DNA of 64,000 nt from Speluncibacter jeojiensis (GTDB taxonomy: Bacteria > Actinomycetota > Actinomycetes > Mycobacteriales > Mycobacteriaceae): contig NZ_JAAIVF010000006.1 of assembly GCF_029589495.1 (NCBI RefSeq), forward strand, positions 248,001 to 312,000, given 5' to 3'. Under the pieces are notes generated by a model. The model saw only the letters and a program-made list of their open reading frames with translations. It did no database searches and was not told the DNA's origin. Shown here piece by piece: positions 38,323 to 47,757 of this stretch (the stretch's first letter is position 1; each line of letters opens with the position of its first letter). The position numbers and the translations under genes are program-made.

Positions 38323-38739
38323 CTACGGGACTGCGGGCGTCATCCGCTCGTCGTAGCCCGTCTGCGGGTTCACGACGCGACCGTCGCCCCACCAGTTCTC
38401 CCGGGCAGTCTCGACGACACGCAGCGGCAGCTCGTCGCGGCGGACGCCCGCGTGCTCCTCGAGCCGGCGGACCACCGCGGCGAACAGTGCATTCTTCTGC
38501 TCGGGGCTGCGTTCGTTGAACGAGAGGGTGATCAGGAGCATCCGGCTGGTGGTGCGGGGAATCCCGAACACGACGGGCTCGTGGACGAGGTCGCCTTCCG
38601 ACAGTTCATGGAAGACGTGGAACCGGTCGTCGTCGGGGATGTCGAGGATCTCCTGCATCGCTTCGTGGAGGCCGTCCGAGATCGCCTTGCGGTGCTCGAC
38701 GGTCGTCCCGGTCATGAGCTCGATCGTGATGAGTGGCAT
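38323..38739 (-). CDS. tautomerase family protein
   Basis: This encodes a 138-residue tautomerase-superfamily protein. It starts MPLITIELMTGTTVEHRKAISDG, giving the catalytic Pro, and has a later repeat-like part ending in VETARENWWGDGRVV. Its length is double that of 4-oxalocrotonate tautomerase, as in malonate-semialdehyde decarboxylase-like members. Its start lies 28 bases inside the upstream carboxymuconolactone decarboxylase-like gene, so the two are translated together. Confidence 0.85.
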   Translation of the reverse strand: MPLITIELMTGTTVEHRKAISDGLHEAMQEILDIPDDDRFHVFHELSEGDLVHEPVVFGIPRTTSRMLLITLSFNERSPEQKNALFAAVVRRLEEHAGVRRDELPLRVVETARENWWGDGRVVNPQTGYDERMTPAVP

Positions 38740-39371
38740 GGGTATTCCTTCTGCGTGGTCGGGTCGGATTCGGGAGGCGTCGGCACCCGGAAGCAGGTCA
38801 GCAGCGCCGAGGTCGTCAGGTACTGGCCGATGAGCGCGATGAGCGTCACCGTCGCGGATTCGCCGAATGCGGCGATCGACGCGGTGTAGAGATCGTCCGG
38901 TACGTCGTGGTCGCGTACGAGCGCGACGGTGAGCCGATGGGCGAGGTCGGCCTCCGGGCTCAGTCCGGCCGGCTGCTGACGGACCCGGAGCGCCGCTATG
39001 TCCGGGTCGCTGATGCCCGCCTTCCGGGCGGCGCGCGAGTGTGCGTACAACACGTACGCAGTCGCCCATTCGGCGCCGACGGTGAGGATTGCGACCTCAC
39101 GGACGTCATCCGGAAGCCCGCCGGCCGAGATCGCCTGCGCCCAGTCGAGTTGGGCCGCGCTGATCACGGGAGCACGGATGAACCCGTTGAACGGTCCGAT
39201 GAGCCGTCCGTCGCGAAGGACGGCGCGGTAGCCCGCATCATCGGCCCGGGCGCCGCGGGTTGCGAGGAGCCGGCCGTGCAGCGCGGACTGGGCGGCGTCG
39301 AACTCGTCGACGGGGAGGAGGCGCAGACGGCCGCCGAGGTCGTCCGCACCGGCTCTCGGGGAAGTGCTCAT
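38712..39371 (-). CDS. carboxymuconolactone decarboxylase-like protein
   Basis: This encodes a 219-residue AhpD/CMD-like helical protein. The core reads RAPVISAAQLDWAQAISAGGLPDDVREVAILTVGAEWATAYVLYAHSRAARKAG. It has no CxxC redox pair, so peroxidase-type activity is unlikely. ATG 39371 has TAGCGT 7 bases upstream and no ribosome-binding site (leaderless candidate). It is followed by a tautomerase gene with 28 bases of overlap and is divergent from a decayed LysR gene. The substrate is unknown. Confidence 0.82.
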   Translation of the reverse strand: MSTSPRAGADDLGGRLRLLPVDEFDAAQSALHGRLLATRGARADDAGYRAVLRDGRLIGPFNGFIRAPVISAAQLDWAQAISAGGLPDDVREVAILTVGAEWATAYVLYAHSRAARKAGISDPDIAALRVRQQPAGLSPEADLAHRLTVALVRDHDVPDDLYTASIAAFGESATVTLIALIGQYLTTSALLTCFRVPTPPESDPTTQKEYPCHSSRSSS

Positions 39372-39443
39372 GACCGTCACGCTAGGCAGGAGCCGTGCCA
39401 TGTCACCAGCGAATGTTTCGCATACCTCCTGTGCTTGCGCCGC

Positions 39444-39640
39444 ATGAGCCATGTCCCCACGACGCTGCGGGTGATCCGTTGAAGTCGCCGAGGGCGGCAG
39501 CCCCACCGCCGCTGCAGTGGACCTGGGCTCCACGCAGTCGGCCGTCTCCCGTCAGGTTGCCGCGGCCGAACACGAGTTGGGTGCCGCGTTGTTCGACCGT
39601 GTCACCGGCGGGCCAGACCGGCGCCTGTCGCACGGGTGCA
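39444..39640 (+). pseudogene. LysR-type regulator remnant (N-terminal HTH only, frameshifted)
   Basis: From ATG 39444 the frame reads MSHVPTTLRVIR and then stops. The neighbouring frame continues VEVAEGGSPTAAAVDLG and STQSAVSRQVAAAEHELGA, then ALFDRVTGG, a clear LysR helix-turn-helix. A frame change near 39476 and loss of everything after about residue 60 show a decayed gene. It is divergent from the CMD and tautomerase genes, the usual LysR layout. The 343-base gap around it holds no other gene. Confidence 0.72.
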
Positions 39641-39714
39641 CGCTGTCTCGGCAGTTCTCCGCAGCGTCGCCGACTCTGGCGCCGGGCCCTGTCGCGCACC
39701 TAGATTGGGTGGCG

Positions 39715-40575
39715 ATGAGCGAAACCTTGGACCAGTGGTGGGCCGCCGGGACGCGGCTCGAGGTGACCGGTCGTGAGCTGTTCGTGCGGCAGGCCGGCCC
39801 GGAGGGCGGCACCCCGGTGACGCTGCTGCACGGCTTCCCGACGTCCTCGCACGACTGGGCACCGGTGCTCGGGTATCTCGTCGACGCGGGCTGCCGGGTG
39901 ACCGCTCCCGACTTCCTCGGTTTCGGCAACAGCGACAAGCCGCGGGCGCACCGCTACACGCTGACCGAGCAGGCGGATCTGCTCGAGGCCGTCTGGTCGG
40001 CGCTGGGGATCGGTGACACCGCGCTGGTCGCCCACGACTACGGCGTCAGCGTCGCGCAGGAGATCCTCGCCCGCGTGCCCGGCCGGGTGATCCGCGCGGC
40101 CTGGCTCAACGGAGGCCTGTATCCCGACCTGCACCGGCCCACCCGCGGCCAGCGGCTGTTGCGCAGCCGGATCGGCCCGGTCGCGGGGCACTTCGCGTTC
40201 GAACCCGCCTACGCGGCCGGCCTGCGCGAGGTGCTGGGCCGGCCGCTGCCGCCGAATACGCTGCACGAGATGTGGCTGGCCACCCAACGTCGGCAGGGCG
40301 CCAGCCTGATGCCGAAGCTGCTGGCGTACATCGACGACCGCGTCGAGCACGCGGACCGGTGGCGCACCGCGTTTGAGGGATTCCTCGGGCCGATGCTGTT
40401 CGTATGGGGGCCGGCCGACCCGGTCAGCGGCGCGCACGTGCTCGCCCGCGTCCGCGAGCGGTTGCCGCAGGCGGAGATCGTCGAACTCGACGACGACCCG
40501 GCCACCGGGCACTACCCGCAGGTGGAAAACCCGTCGGCGGTCGGTCCCGCGCTCGCCGGGTTTCTCGCGCGCTGA
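39715..40575 (+). CDS. alpha/beta hydrolase, haloalkane dehalogenase/epoxide hydrolase type
   Basis: This encodes a 286-residue hydrolase. The nucleophile elbow is VAHDYGVSV with Asp instead of Ser, and the oxyanion motif is [12 protein letters not shown], followed by [22 protein letters not shown] and GHYPQVENP supply acid and His candidates. An Asp nucleophile fits haloalkane dehalogenases or epoxide hydrolases. ATG 39715 has TAGATT 8 bases upstream. The frame runs open into the LysR remnant, so an earlier start (39517) is rejected. Confidence 0.86.
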   Translation: MSETLDQWWAAGTRLEVTGRELFVRQAGPEGGTPVTLLHGFPTSSHDWAPVLGYLVDAGCRVTAPDFLGFGNSDKPRAHRYTLTEQADLLEAVWSALGIGDTALVAHDYGVSVAQEILARVPGRVIRAAWLNGGLYPDLHRPTRGQRLLRSRIGPVAGHFAFEPAYAAGLREVLGRPLPPNTLHEMWLATQRRQGASLMPKLLAYIDDRVEHADRWRTAFEGFLGPMLFVWGPADPVSGAHVLARVRERLPQAEIVELDDDPATGHYPQVENPSAVGPALAGFLAR

Positions 40576-40627
40576 CGCCCACCGGGCGGCTCGCACCCTC
40601 GTCGCCGGGCCTGGGAGGATGGACGGC

Positions 40628-42202
40628 ATGCACGGCGACACCATCGCGGACTCGACCACCACCCGACAGCAGTTCCACGCGCTGGCCCAGGAACACCGCG
40701 TGGTCCCGGTGACCCGAAAGGTGCTGGCGGACTCGGAGACTCCGCTCTCGGCGTACCGCAAGCTCGCCGCGGACCGGCCCGGCACCTTCCTGCTGGAGTC
40801 CGCGGAGAACGGGCGGTCGTGGTCACGGTGGTCGTTCATCGGCGCCGGCAGCGCCGCGGCGCTGACCGTGGTCGACGGACAGGCCAGCTGGCAGGGCAAC
40901 GTGCCGTCGGGGGTGCCGTCGGGAGGCGATCCGATCGCCGCGCTGCGCGCCACCCTGCAGTTGCTGCAGACCGAGCACATCTACGGCATGCCGCCGCTGA
41001 CCGGCGGCATGGTCGGTTACCTCGGCTACGACATCGTGCGTCGCCTCGAGCGGCTGCCGAACCTGACCGAGGACGACCTGGGCCTGCCCGAGATGGTGAT
41101 GCTGCTCGCCACCGACCTGGCCGCGGTCGACCACCACGAGGGCGCCATCACGCTGATCGCCAACGCCGTCAACTGGGACGGCACCGATGAGCGGGTCGAC
41201 GAGGCCTACGACGACGCCGTCGCGCGGCTCGACCGGATGACCGCCGCCCTCGGTGCGCCGGCCGAGTCTACGGTGGCGTCGTTCAGCCGCCCCGAGCCGG
41301 ACTACCGGCGTCAGCGCACGGCCGAGGAGTACCACGCCGGCGTCGCGCGGGTGGTGCGTGAGATCGAGGCCGGAGAGGCGTTCCAGGTCGTGTTCTCTCA
41401 GCGGTTCGAGATGGAGACCGACGCGGACCCGCTCGACATCTACCGGGTGCTGCGCGCGTCGAACCCGAGCCCGTACATGTATCTGATGCGGGTGCCCGAC
41501 GGGTCCGGCGGCACCGCGTTCTCGATCGTCGGCTCCAGCCCGGAGGCGCTGGTGACCGTCACCGACGGGGTCGCGACCACTCATCCGATCGCCGGCACCC
41601 GCTGGCGCGGCGCCACCGAGGAGGAGGACATCCTGCTCGGCAAGGACCTGCTGCACGACGAGAAGGAGAACTCCGAGCACCTGATGCTCGTGGACCTGGG
41701 CCGCAACGATCTCGGCCGGGTGTGCGAGCCGGGCACCGTCAAGGTCACCGATTATCGCCACCTCGAGCGGTACAGCCACGTCATGCACCTGGTCTCGACC
41801 GTCTCGGGCCGGCTGCGCGCCGACAAGCACGCACTCGACGCGGTGACCGCCTGCTTCCCGGCCGGCACCCTCTCCGGGGCACCGAAGGTGCGGGCCATGG
41901 AACTGATCGAGGAACTCGAGACCACGCGCCGCGGACTCTACGGCGGCATCGTCGGATACCTCGACTTCGCGGGCGACGCCGACACGGCCATCGCGATCCG
42001 CACCGCGCTGATCAAGGACGGCACCGCGTACGTGCAGGCCGGCGGCGGCATCGTCGCCGACTCGCAGGCGGAGTACGAGGACAACGAGTCGCGCAACAAG
42101 GCCATGGCGGTGCTCAAGGCGATCGCGGCGGCCGGGACCATGCGGCCGCTCTCGGTCACCGACCCCGCCGGTGCCGACGGGAACGAGGTGGCGACCCGAT
42201 GA
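40628..42202 (+). CDS. trpE: anthranilate synthase component I
   Basis: TrpE converts chorismate to anthranilate with ammonia from TrpG. The Trp feedback motif is LLESAENG near residue 55. The chorismate-binding C-terminal part includes [28 protein letters not shown] and [20 protein letters not shown] 40628 is chosen since GGGAGG lies about 10 bases upstream; an ATG at 40619 abuts that site. It has 524 residues. It heads the trp cluster; trpG and trpD are elsewhere. Confidence 0.95.
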   Translation: MHGDTIADSTTTRQQFHALAQEHRVVPVTRKVLADSETPLSAYRKLAADRPGTFLLESAENGRSWSRWSFIGAGSAAALTVVDGQASWQGNVPSGVPSGGDPIAALRATLQLLQTEHIYGMPPLTGGMVGYLGYDIVRRLERLPNLTEDDLGLPEMVMLLATDLAAVDHHEGAITLIANAVNWDGTDERVDEAYDDAVARLDRMTAALGAPAESTVASFSRPEPDYRRQRTAEEYHAGVARVVREIEAGEAFQVVFSQRFEMETDADPLDIYRVLRASNPSPYMYLMRVPDGSGGTAFSIVGSSPEALVTVTDGVATTHPIAGTRWRGATEEEDILLGKDLLHDEKENSEHLMLVDLGRNDLGRVCEPGTVKVTDYRHLERYSHVMHLVSTVSGRLRADKHALDAVTACFPAGTLSGAPKVRAMELIEELETTRRGLYGGIVGYLDFAGDADTAIAIRTALIKDGTAYVQAGGGIVADSQAEYEDNESRNKAMAVLKAIAAAGTMRPLSVTDPAGADGNEVATR

Positions 42203-42969
42203 CCGAGCAGTCGCAGAGCCCCGCCTCCGAGCCGGCGGAGCCCACAGCCACCGACGCCGCCACGGCCGCGGCCAAGGCGCAGCGCCGCCGCAAGGGCCTG
42301 GTCGCGGTGGCGCTGGTGGCGGCCGCGCTGTGCCTGTGGATCGCCTCGCGCGCCACCTGGGTGCGGTACACCTCGTTCGACCAACTGCAGCCGCCCAAGG
42401 ACGGGACCATCTCGGGTGCGAGCTGGGCCGGTGAACTGACGCCGCTGGCGCTGGTGCTGCTCGCCGCGATCGCCGCATCGTTCGCGGTCCGCGGCTGGGC
42501 GCTGCGGGTGGTGGGGGTGATCGTCGCCCTGGTCGCCGTCGTCGCCGGGGTCCGGGCGGTGCGGACGCTGACGGAGTCCGGCGCGGTCTCCGCCGACCGG
42601 ATTTCGCAGATCGCCGAGCTACCCGCGCGGGCCGCGGTCACCCACTCGGACGTGGTGGCGTGGCCGCCGGTGGTGGCCCTGGTCGGTGCGGTGCTCGCGC
42701 TGATCGCCGCGGTCGGGCTGGTTCGCAAGCCGCGGTCCGTCGGCGCTGCCGGGTTGTCGTCGAAGTACCAGACCCCGGCGGCGCGCCGGGCGGAGGCCAC
42801 CCGCCGTGCCGACAAGGCCCGCTCCGACAAGGCCCGCGGTGGCGAGCAGGTGGACGAGGACCTGACCGAACGTATGCTCTGGGACGCGCTGGACGCCGGT
42901 GAGGACCCGACCGTGGATCAGGGCGACGACGGGAGCGGCGGTACGGGACGCGACTCGGATACCCGCTGA
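42199..42969 (+). CDS. trp-region conserved membrane protein (TIGR02234 family)
   Basis: This encodes a 256-residue membrane protein located between trpE and trpC, as in mycobacteria (Rv1610 position). It has four hydrophobic helices (first [21 protein letters not shown]), a loop [23 protein letters not shown], and a charged, Lys/Arg/Asp-rich C-terminal tail of about 60 residues. ATGA overlap links it to trpE. Its function is unknown, but its place in the trp operon is conserved. Confidence 0.87.
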   Translation: MTEQSQSPASEPAEPTATDAATAAAKAQRRRKGLVAVALVAAALCLWIASRATWVRYTSFDQLQPPKDGTISGASWAGELTPLALVLLAAIAASFAVRGWALRVVGVIVALVAVVAGVRAVRTLTESGAVSADRISQIAELPARAAVTHSDVVAWPPVVALVGAVLALIAAVGLVRKPRSVGAAGLSSKYQTPAARRAEATRRADKARSDKARGGEQVDEDLTERMLWDALDAGEDPTVDQGDDGSGGTGRDSDTR

Positions 42970-43009
42970 GAGGCTGCTGTGGCCGGGCCGTTACTGTGAA
43001 CAACACCAT

Positions 43010-43102
43010 ATGGACGGGACGAGTCCGTGTGTGCGGGGGTGCTCCCCTTGGGGGTGAGCCCACCGTTGGTGGGAACCATCCGGCGACGGGAAGTCGCCGG
43101 AT
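43010..43102 (+). promoter_or_regulatory. candidate leader peptide and hairpins before trpC
   Basis: ATG 43010 opens a 15-residue frame, MDGTSPCVRGCSPWG, ending at TGA 43055-43057 with one Trp codon two codons before the stop. The Trp codon lies in a predicted stem (43041-43059). Two further hairpins follow: CCCACC/GGTGGG (43059-43073) and a perfect 10-bp stem ATCCGGCGAC/GTCGCCGGAT (43078-43102). TACTGT at 42992-42997 may be the -10. The layout resembles attenuation control, but a single Trp codon is weak support. Confidence 0.45.
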
Positions 43103-43129
43103 GACGGTGAGGAAGGACTGCGGGCCACG

Positions 43130-43939
43130 ATGACTGTGCTCGACTCGATTCTCGACGGTGTCCGCGCCGACGTGGCGTCACGCGAGGCCGTGCTCGATCT
43201 CGAGTCGGTCAAGGCGGCCGCGGCCGCCGTGCCGCCGGCATTGGACGCCGCCGCGCTGCTGCGTGCGGACGGCATCGCCGTGATCGCGGAGGTCAAGCGG
43301 GCCAGCCCGTCGCGCGGTCCGCTCGCGGACATCGCCGACCCGGCCGACCTGGCCGCCGCCTACGAGGCCGGCGGAGCCCGGGCGATCAGCGTGCTCACCG
43401 AGGAGCGGCGCTTCCACGGGTCGCTGGCCGACCTCGACGCGGTCCGTCGGCGCGTCAAGATCCCGGTGCTGCGCAAGGACTTCATCGTGGGGCCGTATCA
43501 GATCCACGAGGCCCGCGCCCACGGCGCCGACATCATCCTGCTCATCGTCGCGGCACTCGAGCAGCACGCGCTGTCCTCGCTGCTCGACCGCACCGAGTCG
43601 CTCGGCATGACCGCGCTCGTCGAGGTGCACACAGAGGAGGAGGCCGACCGCGCGCTGCAGGCCGGCGCCAGCGTCATCGGTGTCAACGCGCGCGACCTCA
43701 AGACTCTCGAGGTGGACCGCGGCAACTTCGCGCGGATCGCCCCCGGATTGCCCAAGGACGTCATCAAGATCGCCGAGTCCGGTGTGCGCGGTCCCGCGGA
43801 CCTGCTCGCGTACGCGGGCGCCGGCGCGGATGCGGTCCTCGTCGGTGAGGGGCTGGTCACCAGCGGCGATCCGCGCAGCTCGGTGTCCGATCTGGTCGCG
43901 GCCGGGGAGCACCCGTCCTGCCCCAAGCCGTCCCGCTGA
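43130..43939 (+). CDS. trpC: indole-3-glycerol phosphate synthase
   Basis: TrpC closes the indole ring from CdRP. The TIM barrel shows [49 protein letters not shown] and IAESGVR. It has 269 residues, without a fused TrpF domain. A 160-base structured leader precedes it. Confidence 0.95.
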   Translation: MTVLDSILDGVRADVASREAVLDLESVKAAAAAVPPALDAAALLRADGIAVIAEVKRASPSRGPLADIADPADLAAAYEAGGARAISVLTEERRFHGSLADLDAVRRRVKIPVLRKDFIVGPYQIHEARAHGADIILLIVAALEQHALSSLLDRTESLGMTALVEVHTEEEADRALQAGASVIGVNARDLKTLEVDRGNFARIAPGLPKDVIKIAESGVRGPADLLAYAGAGADAVLVGEGLVTSGDPRSSVSDLVAAGEHPSCPKPSR

Positions 43940-43973
43940 CCCGGCGGCCCGGCGTTAGGGCAGACTTGAGGGC

Positions 43974-45359
43974 GTGACTTCTCCCGAGCCAGAGCTCCCC
44001 AGTGGCGGATCCGACAGTGACGGAATCGACAGCGGCACCTTCGATAACGGCGATTTCAAGAACGCCGATGCGGCGGGAATGCCGTTGCCGAAGATGAGTG
44101 CGGCGGTCGGCCACCGTACCGGCAACGAGCCGAACGAGTTGGGCCACTGGGGGCTGTTCGGCGGCCGTTATGTCGCGGAAGCACTGATGGCCAACATCGA
44201 GGACGTCTCCACCGCGTACGACAAGGCCCGCGCGGACGACTCGTTCCTGCACGAACTCGACCGTCTGCAGCGCGACTACACCGGCCGGCCGTCACCGCTG
44301 TACGAGGCCGAGCGACTCGGCGAGCACGTCGGCGCACGGGTGTTCCTCAAGCGTGAGGACCTCAACCACACCGGCAGCCACAAGATCAACAACGTGCTCG
44401 GTCAGGCGCTGCTCGCCAAGCGGATGGGCAAGACCCGCGTCATCGCCGAGACCGGCGCCGGACAGCACGGCGTCGCCACCGCGACCGCCTGTGCGCTGCT
44501 CGGGCTCGAGTGCAAGATCTACATGGGCGCGGTCGACGTGCGCCGCCAGGCGCTCAATGTCGCCCGCATGCGGTTGCTGGGCGCCGAGGTCGAGTCGGTC
44601 GAGACCGCGTCGGCGACCCTCAAAGATGCGATCAACGAGGCCTTCCGCGACTGGGTCACCAACGCCGCGAGCACCTACTACGCCTTCGGCACCGCCGCCG
44701 GGCCGCACCCGTTCCCGTCGATGGTCCGTGACTTCCAGCGGGTCATCGGCATGGAGGCGCGCCAGCAGATCCTGGCGGCGACCGGTCGGCTGCCCGACGC
44801 CGTCGCGGCCTGCGTCGGCGGCGGCTCGAACGCCATCGGCATCTTCCACCCGTTCCTCGCCGACACCGGCGTGCGACTGGTCGGCTTCGAGGCCGCCGGC
44901 GACGGCGTGTCGACCGGGCGGCACGCCGCGACGATCACCGCGGGCCGCGCCGGCGTCTTCCAGGGGTCCTACGCGCACCTGCTGCAGGACGAGGACGGCC
45001 AGACCATCGAGTCGCACTCGATCTCGGCGGGTCTGGACTACCCGGGTGTCGGCCCGGAACATTCCTACCTCAAGGACATCGGCCGCACCGAGTACCTGCC
45101 GGTCACCGATGCCGAGGCGATGGACGCCTTCTCGCTGCTGTGCCGGACCGAGGGCATCATCCCGGCCATCGAGTCCGCGCACGCGGTCGCCGGTGCGGTC
45201 AAGCTGGCCCCGCAGGTGGGCCCCGACGGGATCATCCTGGTGAACCTGTCCGGCCGCGGAGACAAGGACGTCGACACCGCGGGACGGTGGTTCGGGCTGC
45301 TCGGCGACGACACCGCGGCCGAGGCCGGCACGCGCGAGAACGGGGAGAACAACCGATGA
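43974..45359 (+). CDS. trpB: tryptophan synthase beta chain
   Basis: TrpB joins indole and serine using PLP. The Schiff-base Lys is in [14 protein letters not shown], the phosphate loop is [10 protein letters not shown], and [12 protein letters not shown] is typical. It has 461 residues, including an N-terminal low-complexity extension of about 45 residues rich in Gly, Asp and Ser before [17 protein letters not shown] 43974 has CAGACT 7 bases upstream. The stop overlaps trpA (ATGA). Confidence 0.95.
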   Translation: MTSPEPELPSGGSDSDGIDSGTFDNGDFKNADAAGMPLPKMSAAVGHRTGNEPNELGHWGLFGGRYVAEALMANIEDVSTAYDKARADDSFLHELDRLQRDYTGRPSPLYEAERLGEHVGARVFLKREDLNHTGSHKINNVLGQALLAKRMGKTRVIAETGAGQHGVATATACALLGLECKIYMGAVDVRRQALNVARMRLLGAEVESVETASATLKDAINEAFRDWVTNAASTYYAFGTAAGPHPFPSMVRDFQRVIGMEARQQILAATGRLPDAVAACVGGGSNAIGIFHPFLADTGVRLVGFEAAGDGVSTGRHAATITAGRAGVFQGSYAHLLQDEDGQTIESHSISAGLDYPGVGPEHSYLKDIGRTEYLPVTDAEAMDAFSLLCRTEGIIPAIESAHAVAGAVKLAPQVGPDGIILVNLSGRGDKDVDTAGRWFGLLGDDTAAEAGTRENGENNR

Positions 45360-46150
45360 CGGATTCGACCGCAGAGATCTTCGCGGCCTGCCGGGCCGAG
45401 TCCCGCGCCGCGTTGATCGGCTACCTGCCGTGCGGCTACCCGACGGTGACGAAATCGCGAGACTCCTTGCGCGCCATCGTCGACGGCGGATGCGACCTGG
45501 TCGAGGTCGGCATCGCCTACTCCGATCCGATGATGGACGGGCCGACCATCCAGGAGGCCACCGCCGAGGCGCTGGCCAACGGCGTGCGGGTGCGCGACGT
45601 GTTCGACGCGGTGCAGACCGTCTCCGACGCGGGCGGCAAGGCCGTCGTGATGACCTACTGGAACCCGGTGCTGCAGTACGGGGTCGAGGCGTTCGCGCGC
45701 GATCTCGCCGCGGCCGGCGGTCTCGGGCTGATCACCCCCGACCTGATCCCCGAGGAGGCGGAGGACTGGATCGCAGCCTCCGACGCGCACGGGCTGGACC
45801 GGACCTTCCTGGTGGCGCCGTCGTCGACCGAGGAGCGGCTGGCCCGCACCGTCGACGCCTGCCGTGGGTTCGTCTACGCCGCGTCGACGATGGGGGTGAC
45901 CGGTGCGCGCCAGGCGGTCTCGTCGGCGGCGCCGGAACTGGTGACGCGGGTCAAGGCGCACTCGGACATCGCGGTCGGGGTCGGGCTCGGCGTGCGCTCG
46001 GGGGCGCAGGCCGCGGAGATCGCCGCCTTCGCGGACGGGGTGATCGTCGGGTCGGCGCTGGTGTCGGCGGCCGGCGAAGGAGTCGACGCGCTCGGCGCGC
46101 TCACGCGTGAACTCGCCGACGGCGTCCGGTCGGTCGGCGTCGCCTCGTGA
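45356..46150 (+). CDS. trpA: tryptophan synthase alpha chain
   Basis: TrpA cleaves indole-3-glycerol phosphate and channels indole to TrpB. Catalytic Glu and Asp candidates are in [17 protein letters not shown], with YLPCGYP before it and [10 protein letters not shown] later. It has 264 residues. Overlaps join it to trpB upstream and lgt downstream. Confidence 0.95.
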   Translation: MTDSTAEIFAACRAESRAALIGYLPCGYPTVTKSRDSLRAIVDGGCDLVEVGIAYSDPMMDGPTIQEATAEALANGVRVRDVFDAVQTVSDAGGKAVVMTYWNPVLQYGVEAFARDLAAAGGLGLITPDLIPEEAEDWIAASDAHGLDRTFLVAPSSTEERLARTVDACRGFVYAASTMGVTGARQAVSSAAPELVTRVKAHSDIAVGVGLGVRSGAQAAEIAAFADGVIVGSALVSAAGEGVDALGALTRELADGVRSVGVAS

Positions 46151-47226
46151 CGGACACGGGAGCGGTGCTGGCGCTGATCCCCAGCCCGCCGCAAGGGGTT
46201 TGGTATGTCGGTCCGGTGGCGATCCGCGCCTACGCGATCTGCATCATCATCGGCATCATCATCGCGATCGTCTGGGGCGACCGCCGGTGGGTTGCGCGTG
46301 GTGGAGAGAAGGGCACCGTCCTCGACATCGCGATCTGGGCGGTGCCGTTCGGCCTGATCGGCGGTCGGCTGTACCACCTGGCGACGGACTGGAGCACCTA
46401 CTTCGGTGCGCACGCCACCGCGACGCCGATCGATGCACTCAAGATCTGGGACGGCGGTCTCGGCATCTGGGGCGCGGTGCTGCTCGGCGGCGTCGGCGCG
46501 TGGATCGGCTGTCGGGTGCGGGGTCTCCCGCTGCCCGCGTTCGGTGACGCGATCGCGCCCTGCATCGTGCTGGCGCAGGCCATCGGCCGGATCGGCAACT
46601 ACTTCAACCAGGAACTCTACGGCCGGCCCACCACCATGCCGTGGGGACTGGAGATCTACGAACGCATCCGCGACGGCCACCTGGACATGCTGGGCGGCGT
46701 GTCCGACGGGATGCCGTACTCGGGCGCGCCGACGCCGGTGCACCCGACGTTCCTCTACGAACTGCTCTGGGACGTCGGCGTCGCGATCGTGGTCGTGTGG
46801 GCCGACCGTCGCTTCCGGATGGGCCACGGCCGCACCTTCGCGCTGTACGTCGCGGGCTACTGCCTGGGCCGGTTCTGGGTGGAGCTGATGCGCAGCGACC
46901 ACGCCACCCACGTGTTCGGGCTGCGGATCAACACGATCACCTCGACGGTGGTGTTCCTGCTCGCGGTCGTATACCTGGTGTTCGCCCGGAAGGGGCGCGA
47001 AGACCCGGACACGCTCAAGTCCAAGCAGACGCGGGCGCTCGAGGCGGAGGCGGCGCAAGCGGAGACCGCGCAGGCGCAGGCCTCCGGCACCGACACCCCC
47101 GACGAGAAGACCGGGAAGCCGAAGGGCGGGAAGCCGGAGAAACCCGAGGACGGGAAGTCCGACGGAACTGCCGAGAAGGATGCCGACGCGGTGTCCGCCG
47201 ACAAGGGGACGAGCCCACCCCGGTGA
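46147..47226 (+). CDS. lgt: prolipoprotein diacylglyceryl transferase
   Basis: Lgt transfers diacylglycerol from phosphatidylglycerol to the lipobox Cys of lipoprotein precursors at the membrane. The family signature is GRIGNYFNQELYGRPT, with about seven membrane helices. HPTFLYE follows. Residues after about 285 form a hydrophilic tail rich in Ala, Glu, Lys and Gly (about 75 residues), a common actinobacterial extension. GTG 46147 overlaps the trpA stop, an order shared with mycobacteria. Confidence 0.94.
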   Translation: MTDTGAVLALIPSPPQGVWYVGPVAIRAYAICIIIGIIIAIVWGDRRWVARGGEKGTVLDIAIWAVPFGLIGGRLYHLATDWSTYFGAHATATPIDALKIWDGGLGIWGAVLLGGVGAWIGCRVRGLPLPAFGDAIAPCIVLAQAIGRIGNYFNQELYGRPTTMPWGLEIYERIRDGHLDMLGGVSDGMPYSGAPTPVHPTFLYELLWDVGVAIVVVWADRRFRMGHGRTFALYVAGYCLGRFWVELMRSDHATHVFGLRINTITSTVVFLLAVVYLVFARKGREDPDTLKSKQTRALEAEAAQAETAQAQASGTDTPDEKTGKPKGGKPEKPEDGKSDGTAEKDADAVSADKGTSPPR

Positions 47227-47597
47227 TCGCCGCGCGGGTCAGGGTCGCGCCGGCCGCCGCACTGGTGGCCGGCGCGGCGGCCCTCGGCTACCTCGCGGTG
47301 GTCAACCCGCACGACCCGTCCGCGGCGATGCCGCACTGCCCGACCAAGCTGATCACCGGGCTGGACTGCCCGCTGTGCGGCGGGCTGCGGATGACCCATG
47401 ACCTGCTCCGCGGCGACCTCGGTGCCGCCGCGCACGACAACCTCTTCCTGCTGGTGCTGTTGCCTGTGCTCGCCTGGTGGCTGCTGCGCACCCGCGGCCA
47501 CCGGGCGCCGCCGCGAGCCGCGCTCTGGACGCTCGTGGTGCTCGCGGCGGTGTGGACCGTCGTGCGCAACCTGCCGATCTGGCCGCTGCACCCCTGA
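47223..47597 (+). CDS. DUF2752 membrane protein
   Basis: This encodes a 124-residue protein with about three helices. The DUF2752 hallmark is CPTKLITGLDCPLCGGLRMTHDLLRGD with a Cys pair near the second helix. GTG 47223 overlaps the lgt stop. Position after lgt matches mycobacteria. Function is unknown. Confidence 0.85.
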   Translation: MIAARVRVAPAAALVAGAAALGYLAVVNPHDPSAAMPHCPTKLITGLDCPLCGGLRMTHDLLRGDLGAAAHDNLFLLVLLPVLAWWLLRTRGHRAPPRAALWTLVVLAAVWTVVRNLPIWPLHP

Positions 47598-47757
47598 CGG
47601 CCGGCCGAGGCCTTCTGACGGGGCCCGCACGCTGATAAAATCACCGTGACCGGCATCCGGCCCCAACGGGTGCCGACTCCGGGCCAACGTCGTCCCGACG
47701 GATCTACAAGTGCACACCTCGATCGACCGGTGTGTGCCGTCGCGTGGAGGTGTTGCC

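Noticed and set aside
39517-39714. Upstream extension of the haloalkane dehalogenase-like gene
   Set aside because: The extension encodes the LysR helix-turn-helix remnant; the hydrolase fold begins after ATG 39715, which has its own TAGATT.
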